The notes under the pieces: model-generated
Told to the model about the DNA's origin: nothing
Databases searched by the model: none
Seen by the model: the letters and a program-made list of their open reading frames with translations, nothing else
NCBI GenBank assembly: GCA_015520145.1
Contig: WAQR01000254.1
Location: 1-17,828 of the forward strand
Origin: Candidatus Hydrothermarchaeota archaeon
GTDB taxonomy: Archaea > Hydrothermarchaeota > Hydrothermarchaeia > Hydrothermarchaeales > WAQR01
Length of the DNA stretch: 17,828 nucleotides
Direction: 5' to 3'
Part shown: piece after piece, positions 8,205-14,160 of the stretch
Layout of the letters: every line of letters begins with the position of its first letter
Numbering within the stretch: position 1 is the stretch's first letter
Translations under genes and position numbers: made by a program

Positions 8205-8436
8205 CGATGAGTATGACTCAGCCCATTTTACGTAATATGTATTCACTTTCGAGTACCCGAACCCCACATACATCCCGGTTTCTATGTCGATTAGCCTGAA
8301 CACGTAGTCGTAGTCCCTTCTTTTTTCTTGGTGCTGCTCCGGTAGTGCTTTTCAATAGTCAAGGGGTAACCAAGGACGTCGTTGAATAGGTGATATAATA
8401 ATGTCCCAAAGCCGATCTGATCATGGGGTTTGATTA
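8205..8436 (-). pseudogene. Frameshifted gene remnant, possibly a DDE transposase fragment
   Basis: On the minus strand one frame reads IGFGTLLYHLFNDVLGYPLT then IEKHYRSSTKKK. Restoring one A in a run of six (near 8317-8322) joins it to RRDYDYVFRLIDIETGMYVG and FGYSKVNTYYVKW. The joined sequence looks protein-like: a strand-rich FRLIDIETGMYVGFG resembles the first catalytic-Asp strand of DDE transposases. It has no start codon context and stops making sense near the end of the GH130 gene, so it is a truncated relic. The family assignment is a guess. The A6G run could also be a slippage site, but its phase does not match the classical A-AAA-AAG register. Confidence 0.45.
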
Positions 8437-8466
8437 GGGGTCTGATGGGATTTGATGGGGTCTGAT
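8425..8466 (+). repeat. Four phased decamers, consensus GGGRTYTGAT
   Basis: Copies are ggggtttgat (8425-8434), ggggtctgat (8437-8446), gggatttgat (8447-8456) and ggggtctgat (8457-8466). Spacing is 12, 10 and 10 nt, so all copies face nearly the same side of the helix. The array ends 9 nt before the thrS TATA box, where an activator or BRE-overlapping regulator would bind. Confidence 0.75.
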
Positions 8467-8475
8467 GAAAGCAAA

Positions 8476-8484
8476 TTTTATAAG
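8476..8484 (+). promoter_or_regulatory. TATA box of thrS
   Basis: TTTTATAAG preceded by AAA fits the archaeal TATA element. It lies 77 nt before the thrS start, predicting initiation near 8506 and a leader of about 47 nt. Confidence 0.55.
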
Positions 8485-8510
8485 TTAATACCTGCCATAA
8501 CGTACCCGGT

Positions 8511-8530
8511 ATATCAGGTACATCTGATAT
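8511..8530 (+). promoter_or_regulatory. Palindrome in the thrS leader
   Basis: Perfect 7-nt arms ATATCAG and CTGATAT enclose the 6-nt loop GTACAT. The element ggtacatc is repeated at 8517-8524 and 8533-8540. It falls just after the predicted transcription start and before the ribosome-binding site GAGGT (8542-8546). It could be an operator or a leader hairpin. Confidence 0.55.
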
Positions 8531-8552
8531 CTGGTACATCCGAGGTTTTAAC

Positions 8553-10454
8553 ATGAAAATGCTCCTGATACATGCAAACCATATAAAATACGAAACGAAA
8601 AGCAAGACAAAACTTGCAGAAGAGATCCCTGAAGAACTGAAATCACAGGAATCTAAAGAGACCCTTGTAGCATTTATTGCGGTCGAAAAGGGCGATGAAT
8701 CAGATCCTGGCGCGGTAGTAAAAAGGGCTGCTGCTGATATTGTAAAGGTCTTTGACGAGGTCAGGGCAAAGAACATCATGCTGTACCCTTACGCTCACCT
8801 GAGCTCTTCTCTAAGCAAGCCGGACACTGCAGTAAATATCCTAAAAGACCTTGAGAATACCCTAAAAGAGGGTTACGACGTAAAACGGGCTCCATTTGGA
8901 TGGTACAAGGCATTCGATCTAAGCTGCAAAGGCCATCCCCTCTCAGAGCTTTCAAGACAGATTACAGTCGAAGATACAGTCGAAGAGGCAGGTGAGAAGA
9001 CAGAAAAAGATGTGGGAGAAGTAGAAGAAGAAAAGGTTTCAGAAGCGGTAAAGGCAGAGAAAAAACTGACATCAAAGAGGTACATCTTTGATAACGGAAA
9101 GCTCATCCCTGCAGAAGAATTTGATTTCTCCAGATCCCCGAGCCTGAAAATATTTTACGACTACGAGACCTCCGGCACGAGGGTCATGGAAAAAGAGCCG
9201 CCGTATATAAAGCTTATGAGAACCCATGAACTGGTCGACTACGAACCCGGCTCGGATGTCGGGAACCTGAGGTGGTATCCAAAAGGCCTGCTTATAAAAA
9301 AACTTTTAGAAGAACACGTTTCAAATATCCTCATCGATTATGGTGCAATGGAAGTGGAAACTCCGATAATGTACGATTTCGAGCACCCGAAGCTTAGCAG
9401 ATACCTGAACAGGTTCCCTGCAAGGCAGTATGTCGTGAAATCAGGGGCAAAAGAGTATTTCCTGCGGTTTGCAGCATGTTTCGGCCAGTACCTCATGAAA
9501 CACGACATGACGATATCCCACAGACATCTGCCATTGAAACTATATGAGCTCACCCACTATTCGTTTAGGAGGGAGCAGAGCGGGGAGCTCTCAGGACTCA
9601 AAAGGCTTCGGACATTTACAATGCCTGATATGCACACACTTTGTGCCGACATGGAACAGGCAAAAAGCGAGTTTATAAACCAGTACAGGCTCTCCATGCA
9701 GTGGATGGAAGACCTTGGTGTTGACTATGATATCGCAATAAGGTTTGTCAAAGACTTCTACTATGAAAACGAAGATTTTGTAAAGGCTCTCTACGAGATC
9801 GTAAAGAAACCGATGCTCATTGAACTGTGGGACGAGCGGTTCTTTTATTTCGTAATGAAGTTCGAGTTCAGTGTGAACGATTCATTAAAAAAGGCTGCTA
9901 CACTTTCCACTGTCCAGATCGATGTAGAGAATACAAAACGATTCGACATCAGTTACGTGGATGAAAAAGGAGAGAAACGACATCCCCTAATGCTCCATGC
10001 AAGTATCTCCGGCGGGATAGACAGGAACCTGTACGCCCTCCTGGAGGCAGAGTGGCTGAAATCACAAAAAGGTAAAAAGCCCATGTTCCCTGTCTGGCTT
10101 TCCCCGACCCAGGTCAGGATAATCCCTGTAAATGACAGCGTTTTGGAATATTGTGAGGGTCTTCTCGAAGATATCAAGAAACAGGGCATCCGTGTAGACC
10201 TGGACGATGAAAATCTTACACTTCAAAAGAAGATAAGAAACGCGGAAAAGGAGTGGATACCCTATATCGCCATAATCGGCCAAAAAGAGATTGAAAGCGG
10301 CAGTATAACCGTCAGGATAAGGGCAGATAACGGGAGACAGGAGCGAATGAAAAAAGATGACCTTGTAAAGCGGATTAAAAACGAAACAGAAGGAAGACCT
10401 GTAAGAAAGCTGTCCGTTCCAGAAAGGGTTTCAAAAAGAGCGAGGTTCAGATAG
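8553..10454 (+). CDS. thrS: Threonyl-tRNA synthetase, archaeal type
   Basis: This enzyme charges tRNA-Thr and has the archaeal architecture. Residues 1-140 are the D-aminoacyl-tRNA-deacylase-like editing domain (MLLIHANHIKYE at the start and FGWYKAFDLSCKGHPLSEL at the end), which removes mischarged serine. A charged, Glu/Lys-rich linker (140-175) leads to the class II catalytic core. Zinc ligands that recognise threonine are visible as Cys309 (FAACFG), His361 (DMHTLC) and His482 (LMLHASISGG). Motif 2 is SFRREQSGELSGLKRLR (337-353), and the anticodon-binding domain runs from about 515 to the end. All catalytic hallmarks are intact, and 633 residues is normal. The start at 8553 follows GAGGT by 6 nt; a second ATG two codons later is possible. 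It stands alone between a remnant upstream and a convergent gene downstream. Confidence 0.97.
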   Translation: MKMLLIHANHIKYETKSKTKLAEEIPEELKSQESKETLVAFIAVEKGDESDPGAVVKRAAADIVKVFDEVRAKNIMLYPYAHLSSSLSKPDTAVNILKDLENTLKEGYDVKRAPFGWYKAFDLSCKGHPLSELSRQITVEDTVEEAGEKTEKDVGEVEEEKVSEAVKAEKKLTSKRYIFDNGKLIPAEEFDFSRSPSLKIFYDYETSGTRVMEKEPPYIKLMRTHELVDYEPGSDVGNLRWYPKGLLIKKLLEEHVSNILIDYGAMEVETPIMYDFEHPKLSRYLNRFPARQYVVKSGAKEYFLRFAACFGQYLMKHDMTISHRHLPLKLYELTHYSFRREQSGELSGLKRLRTFTMPDMHTLCADMEQAKSEFINQYRLSMQWMEDLGVDYDIAIRFVKDFYYENEDFVKALYEIVKKPMLIELWDERFFYFVMKFEFSVNDSLKKAATLSTVQIDVENTKRFDISYVDEKGEKRHPLMLHASISGGIDRNLYALLEAEWLKSQKGKKPMFPVWLSPTQVRIIPVNDSVLEYCEGLLEDIKKQGIRVDLDDENLTLQKKIRNAEKEWIPYIAIIGQKEIESGSITVRIRADNGRQERMKKDDLVKRIKNETEGRPVRKLSVPERVSKRARFR

Positions 10455-10462
10455 GTTCAGAT
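10443..10462 (+). repeat. Tandem decamer duplication across the thrS stop codon
   Basis: aggttcagat occurs twice back to back (10443-10452, 10453-10462). The thrS stop TAG lies at the junction, at 10452-10454. Related caggta/cagctcagg copies continue to about 10490. The duplication leaves only a 29-nt gap to the convergent helix-turn-helix gene. Confidence 0.7.
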
Positions 10463-10483
10463 AGTGCCCAGGTAGTGCTCAGC

Positions 10484-11062
10484 TCAGGTAGCGCCCCCTT
10501 CTTCCTTAAATACCGCACGTTTGAACCCTAGTACTTCCAGATCCCTGTATATCATCGTCCTTGAAACCCCGAATACCTCTGCTACCCTTGCCACATTTAT
10601 CGCGGAAGGGTCGTTATTTAAGAGTTCGAGAGTCTTTTTTATCCGCTGTCTCCTGATATTGGCGTCCTGGGCTACTTCGAGGAAATCCTCGTTTATGGCA
10701 GCGATTATCGTAGTGTATACCCTTCCGGGTACAGGGGATACCACCGTCTTTGTATATATATCTGATATCTCTCCACTTTTACCCTCCAGTATCTTATTTA
10801 GTTGCTCTGCGGCCTTCCGCATCGAATGCTCCCGACTTACTCCCTTCCTGTTTACTCCTATTACCTCTTTACGGCGGGGTTCGCTCCCATTGACTGCGAC
10901 GGTAATCGTAACACATGCTCCAGAAGGGCCTGCAGAGATATCGATATCAGATTTTGTTATAACCCCGTCAACAGTCTTTAGCTCATCGTTCATATCTCTT
11001 AATACATGTTCCAATGCCCCATTTACATCTATCCCACTTTTCGATTTGCTTATGACTCTCAT
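10484..11062 (-). CDS. Helix-turn-helix protein, predicted transcription regulator
   Basis: A 192-residue protein. The C-terminus carries a clear helix-turn-helix: INVARVAEVFGVSRTMIYRD (155-174) followed by LEVLGF, of the DeoR/HTH_11 type. The N-terminal 120 residues have two beta-rich stretches (SGACVTITVAVNG and VPGRVYTTIIAAIN) around a basic helical segment (RKGVSREHSMRKAAEQLNKI). I do not recognise this part, which may be a dimerisation or ligand domain. The start at 11062 is chosen because a TATA box at 11088-11095 sits 29 nt before it, giving a leaderless message. An in-frame ATG at 11131 would add 23 residues and overlap the upstream cis-prenyltransferase by 11 nt, but it adds a sequence (WWQDVTFIYLGILF) unlike the rest. 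The target genes are unknown; the convergent thrS and the upstream prenyltransferase are candidates only by position. Confidence 0.75.
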   Translation of the reverse strand: MRVISKSKSGIDVNGALEHVLRDMNDELKTVDGVITKSDIDISAGPSGACVTITVAVNGSEPRRKEVIGVNRKGVSREHSMRKAAEQLNKILEGKSGEISDIYTKTVVSPVPGRVYTTIIAAINEDFLEVAQDANIRRQRIKKTLELLNNDPSAINVARVAEVFGVSRTMIYRDLEVLGFKRAVFKEEGGAT

Positions 11063-11087
11063 ATCAATTAAAAATAGAATTCCCAGA

Positions 11088-11095
11088 TATATAAA
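11088..11095 (-). promoter_or_regulatory. TATA box for a leaderless transcript of the helix-turn-helix gene
   Basis: TTTATATA on the minus strand is a perfect archaeal TATA core. It is centred 29 nt before the ATG at 11062. It lies in the 58-nt gap after the prenyltransferase stop. Confidence 0.65.
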
Positions 11096-11120
11096 CGTAA
11101 CGTCCTGCCACCATGTTGGC

Positions 11121-11891
11121 CTATCTTCCAAACCGTCTTTTTCTCTGTTGGAAGGTACGGATAGCCCTCAGGAAGTCTATTTTCCTAAAACCAGGCCAGA
11201 ACGATTCACAGAAATAGAACTCTGAATAGGCGCTCTGCCATAGTAAGAACCCGGATATGCGTTCCTCTCCAGACGTTCTGATAATAAGGTCAGGGTCTGG
11301 CAGGCCATTGGTATATAGATTCTGGCTGATAATATCTTCATTTATCGAATTTATATCGAGTTTTCCTTTTGATATGTCAAGTGCAATCTTTTTCACCGCA
11401 TCCAGGACCTCCTGCCTGCCACCGTATGCCACGGCAAAATTGAGAACCATATTATTGTAGTCCTTGGTCTTTTCTTCAGCATTTTTAATAGCATCCCTTA
11501 CCCTCTTTGGGAATCTCTCTATTCTGCCTATCGCCCTTACCCTTGTCTTATTTTTATGGATTCTTTCGTCATCGGCAATCTTGTTAAAATATTCTACAAA
11601 AAGGTCAAAGAGGTGTTCCACCTCTTCTTTTGGCCTGTTAAAATTCTCGGTAGAAAACGCGTAGGCAGTGGTATTTTTTATTCCCAATTCGAGACACCAC
11701 TCAAGAACCTCCTCAACTTTCTCAGCACCCAGCTTGTGTCCTTTCCATGGGAGGAGACCAAACCTCTCGGCAAGACGCCTGTTACCATCCATTATAATAC
11801 CTATATGTTCAGGCATCCTGCCTTTCTTGACATCTCTTTCAAGTTTCCATTCATACCATCTGTAAATAGGGCTTAATATTTTGCTCGCCAT
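11121..11891 (-). CDS. uppS: Cis-prenyltransferase (Z-polyprenyl / undecaprenyl diphosphate synthase family)
   Basis: This enzyme condenses isopentenyl diphosphate units in cis to make the long polyprenyl diphosphate that, in archaea, becomes the dolichol-type carrier for N-glycan and surface sugars. Family motifs are intact: IGIIMDGNRR (30-39) with the catalytic Asp35, AYAFSTENFNRP, NFAVAYGGR, and near the C-terminus DLIIRTSGEERISGFLLWQS followed by AYSEFYF, which holds the Arg and Ser residues that bind the pyrophosphate. The 256-residue length is typical. The ATG at 11891 is preceded by GGTGGGGTG, and a TATA box is present at 11933-11942. Chain length cannot be predicted. It lies upstream of the helix-turn-helix gene on the same strand, and the sugar-transferase cluster is nearby but not adjacent. 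Confidence 0.95.
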   Translation of the reverse strand: MASKILSPIYRWYEWKLERDVKKGRMPEHIGIIMDGNRRLAERFGLLPWKGHKLGAEKVEEVLEWCLELGIKNTTAYAFSTENFNRPKEEVEHLFDLFVEYFNKIADDERIHKNKTRVRAIGRIERFPKRVRDAIKNAEEKTKDYNNMVLNFAVAYGGRQEVLDAVKKIALDISKGKLDINSINEDIISQNLYTNGLPDPDLIIRTSGEERISGFLLWQSAYSEFYFCESFWPGFRKIDFLRAIRTFQQRKRRFGR

Positions 11892-11932
11892 TCACCCCAC
11901 CTGTCATCTGCTGTATTATTTCTTAAAACAGT

Positions 11933-11942
11933 TATTTATAAA
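11933..11942 (-). promoter_or_regulatory. TATA box of the cis-prenyltransferase gene
   Basis: TTTATAAATA on the minus strand is centred about 46 nt before the ATG. It predicts initiation near 11912 and a leader of about 20 nt containing GGTGGGGTG. Confidence 0.55.
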
Positions 11943-12255
11943 CCTTTGGGAGAATGTGAGCAAGAGAATGGAGGTCATCCAATTAACACCTTCAAAACCC
12001 CATTTTAATTGGACAGTCCTTCTTTTGCAGACATTACATGTCGATAATGCATATCGAATTGACCAAATATCAGGCGCTACTATACAAAAGATTTTTAAAT
12101 AAAAGGGTTAATTGGACGGGCTCGTTGGGACATAATTCATATCACATGTTTTGTAATACCTTGTAGTATCCTCACCGTAAGGGGGTGATTCCCAGGCGAG
12201 TTTTGCCCCCAAAGCCACTCATGACAGATTATGACAGAAACAGATATATATGACC

Positions 12256-12280
12256 CGGAATATATAATAATTATATAATA
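12256..12280 (+). promoter_or_regulatory. Probable promoter of the KaiC-like gene
   Basis: Overlapping TATA-like elements (aatatataataa, attatataata) lie about 50-70 nt before the ribosome-binding site, predicting initiation around 12290-12305. Which element is used cannot be told from sequence. Confidence 0.35.
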
Positions 12281-12327
12281 ACGATATGAACAATAGAACG
12301 ATAGCAGCAGGAATAACAAGTAATGCC

Positions 12328-12335
12328 AAGGAGGT
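12328..12335 (+). promoter_or_regulatory. Perfect ribosome-binding site that fixes an AUA start
   Basis: AAGGAGGT is fully complementary to the anti-Shine-Dalgarno end of 16S rRNA. Six nucleotides further lies ATA at 12342. The only ATG nearby (12323) is upstream of this site and in the wrong frame. Confidence 0.75.
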
Positions 12336-12341
12336 ATAAAA

Positions 12342-13052
12342 ATAGAATTTACAAAAACTGGAATAGGCGATTTCGACCACCTGTTTGCAAATGGGGGATA
12401 TCCAAAAGGGAATTCTATTTTGGTTATGGGAGGTCCAGGGAGCGGGAAATCTATATTTGGTATCCAGTACCTATACAAGGGAGCGACAGAATATGGCGAG
12501 CCGGGGATATATGTGACTTTGGAAGAGACCCCTCAAAAGATCAGACGCAATATCCTTTCTTTTGGATGGAATCTGAAGGAGCTGGAAGAGCAGAGAAAGA
12601 TTGTAATAGTTGATGCGGTATCCCACAGAATACAGGAGACCGAGCTGGATCACGAGATACTCAAAAAAGGGCTTGATGTTGAAAATATGATTGTAAATCT
12701 TGAGGATGCAATCAAAGATATTGGAGCAAAGCGGCTTGTCCTGGATTCGCTGTCGGTAATGGGGATGTATACCGAGACGGATTTTGATATGAGAACAAAA
12801 CTATTAAGACTTTCCGGGAGTCTTGCAACTCACGATATCACCACACTGGTTATTACAGAGGCGCAGTCTGAAGATGTAGGGACGACAGTATTCCCGCCTG
12901 AAACATTCATGTTCGATGGGGTTCTCACACTAAGACTCGACACAGATTCTCAGGAACGGAGGATATCTATCAGGAAAATGCGGGGTACAAAGCACGTCAT
13001 AGGTGCGTACAGGTTCGAGATTACAGACGACGGGATACAGGTTATTCCATAG
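12342..13052 (+). CDS. Single-domain KaiC-like RecA-superfamily ATPase (AUA start proposed)
   Basis: A 236-residue KaiC-type ATPase. The start region (I/M)EFTKTGIGDFDHLFANGG is the standard KaiC-domain opening. Walker A is GGPGSGKS (30-37), the catalytic Glu pair is TLEETP (E61, E62) and Walker B is RLVLDS (D135). The end, RKMRGTKHVIGAYRFEITDD, is the usual KaiC C-terminal strand pattern. Such archaeal proteins are signalling or regulatory ATPases of mostly unknown role, and nothing here indicates a circadian function. In-frame translation from ATA at 12342 keeps the complete family N-terminus. A start at TTG 12420 or ATG 12426 would cut it off just before Walker A and cannot fold. A stop at 12321-12323 excludes anything longer. 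The 3' end overlaps the convergent cofH by 11 nt. Confidence 0.85.
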   Translation: MEFTKTGIGDFDHLFANGGYPKGNSILVMGGPGSGKSIFGIQYLYKGATEYGEPGIYVTLEETPQKIRRNILSFGWNLKELEEQRKIVIVDAVSHRIQETELDHEILKKGLDVENMIVNLEDAIKDIGAKRLVLDSLSVMGMYTETDFDMRTKLLRLSGSLATHDITTLVITEAQSEDVGTTVFPPETFMFDGVLTLRLDTDSQERRISIRKMRGTKHVIGAYRFEITDDGIQVIP

Positions 13053-14160
13053 GGACTGCGGCCAGTTTTCTATATAAAGTATCTCTCTGCACAGGGGTTC
13101 TCGAAACCTCTTCTATCATCCGCTCGAGTTCGTTTTTGGTAATCATTTCTGTACGCAGTCCTGCTGAAAGCGAGATATTTTCTTCCATCAACGTCCCGCC
13201 GAGATCGTTTGCACCAAAATTTAACATCACCTGCGAGAATTTCCTTCCAAGCTTTATCCATGATGCCTGGATGTTTTTGAAATTGTCAAGGAATATGCGG
13301 GCTACAGCATGGACTTTCAAATCCTCAATACCAGTCGCGCCTTCTCTTGTCTTATTTTTCTGGAATAACGGTGCATTAAAATGCACATAGGACAGGGGCA
13401 CAAACTCGGTAAAGCCGCGGGTCTCATCCTGGATATCTCTTAATACCTTAAGGTGTTTTATCTGATTTTCAGGACGTTCTATATGCCCGTAAAGCATTGT
13501 GGCAGTGGTCAGAATCCCGACCCTGTGGGCGGTTTTGACAATCTTCGTCCACCAGGCAGTATTGATCTTCTCAGGACATATCGTATCTCTGATATCATCG
13601 TCCAGGATCTCAGCAGCCGTCCCAGGCATTGTATCAAGACCTTTTTCTTTAAGATATTTCAGCATATCTTCTACATCACAGCCGTTCATCTCAGATGCGA
13701 ACTTGATCTCCATCGGTGAGAAGGCATGTATGCTGATATCCACCTCGGATTTTATCGAAGAGACTATATCTGCATAGAATTCGGCATCAAGTTTTGGGTT
13801 CAACCCTCCCTGGATACATATCTCTGTCGCACCCATCTCCTTTGCCTCTTTTGTTTTCTCCAGGATCTCATCAATGCTGAGGGTATACGCGTCTGCATCG
13901 TCTACATCACGCCGGTATGCACAGAACCTGCACCTGTTAATGCACACATTTGTGAAGTTAATGTTTCTGTTAACTATATAGGTTACAATATCTCCGACCT
14001 TTTTCTCGCGAATCTTATTTGCAGCAAGCCCGATTGCGAGTACGTCATCTCCTCTGGCTTTGAGCAGCCGTAAGGCGTCATTTTCACTGATTCTCCTGCC
14101 CTCAAGGGCATCGTCTAGGATCTCCTGGATTTCAGGCGAGATATCAACGAGGTTTTTCAT
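13042..14160 (-). CDS. cofH: F420 biosynthesis radical SAM enzyme CofH (FO synthase subunit 2)
   Basis: CofH joins tyrosine-derived 4-hydroxybenzyl to 5-amino-6-ribitylaminouracil, the first half of making FO, the F420 chromophore. The radical-SAM iron-sulfur motif CINRCRFC (C73, C77, C80) is intact, followed by the CofH/MqnC-type sequence AYRRDVDDADAYTLSIDEI. Further family blocks are EICIQGGLNP, IHAFSPMEI, GLDTMPGTAAEILDD, TTATMLYGHIE, FVPLSYVHFNAPL, SWIKLGRKF and ANDLGGTLMEENIS. The length of 372 fits. The ATG overlaps the cofG stop (ATGA), with GAAGGA about 10 nt before it, so translation is coupled to cofG. MqnC/MqnE of menaquinone synthesis are related, but the cofG partner settles the assignment. 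Its 3' end overlaps the KaiC-like gene tail to tail. Confidence 0.95.
   Translation of the reverse strand: MKNLVDISPEIQEILDDALEGRRISENDALRLLKARGDDVLAIGLAANKIREKKVGDIVTYIVNRNINFTNVCINRCRFCAYRRDVDDADAYTLSIDEILEKTKEAKEMGATEICIQGGLNPKLDAEFYADIVSSIKSEVDISIHAFSPMEIKFASEMNGCDVEDMLKYLKEKGLDTMPGTAAEILDDDIRDTICPEKINTAWWTKIVKTAHRVGILTTATMLYGHIERPENQIKHLKVLRDIQDETRGFTEFVPLSYVHFNAPLFQKNKTREGATGIEDLKVHAVARIFLDNFKNIQASWIKLGRKFSQVMLNFGANDLGGTLMEENISLSAGLRTEMITKNELERMIEEVSRTPVQRDTLYRKLAAVPME

Larger units (their letters stand above)
11892..12327. other. Non-coding intergenic stretch with short repeats
   Basis: No open frame here looks like a protein I recognise. It holds ccaattaa (11979-11986) inverted against ttaattggac at 12005-12014, which recurs directly at 12108-12117. 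A 17-nt palindrome lies at 12041-12057 (TCGATA, loop ATGCA, TATCGA). A GC-rich patch is at 12180-12216 (ggggg facing ccccc), and AT-rich TATA-like clusters fill 12241-12280. It separates two divergent genes (prenyltransferase and KaiC-like ATPase), so part of it is promoter. The two ttaattggac copies could bound a small element or an untranslated RNA. Confidence 0.5.

Noticed and set aside
10521..11225. Plus-strand open frame of 234 codons opposite the helix-turn-helix gene
   Set aside because: It is a shadow of that gene and of the end of uppS; low-complexity Ser/Leu composition, no family features.
12180..12216. GC-rich patch with ggggg facing ccccc, considered as a structured RNA or terminator
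   Set aside because: Only 5-6 possible pairs around a long loop, no T tract, and no resemblance to a tRNA or known RNA.
12137..12478. Minus-strand frame across the uppS-KaiC spacer ending in LTVRILQGITKHVI
   Set aside because: No recognisable domain, Tyr/Ile-rich because it crosses AT-rich promoter sequence, and partly antisense to the KaiC-like gene.
12323..12613. ATG-started frame beginning MPRRYKN just before the KaiC-like gene
   Set aside because: It runs in the wrong frame through the conserved Walker A region, and its ATG precedes the ribosome-binding site.
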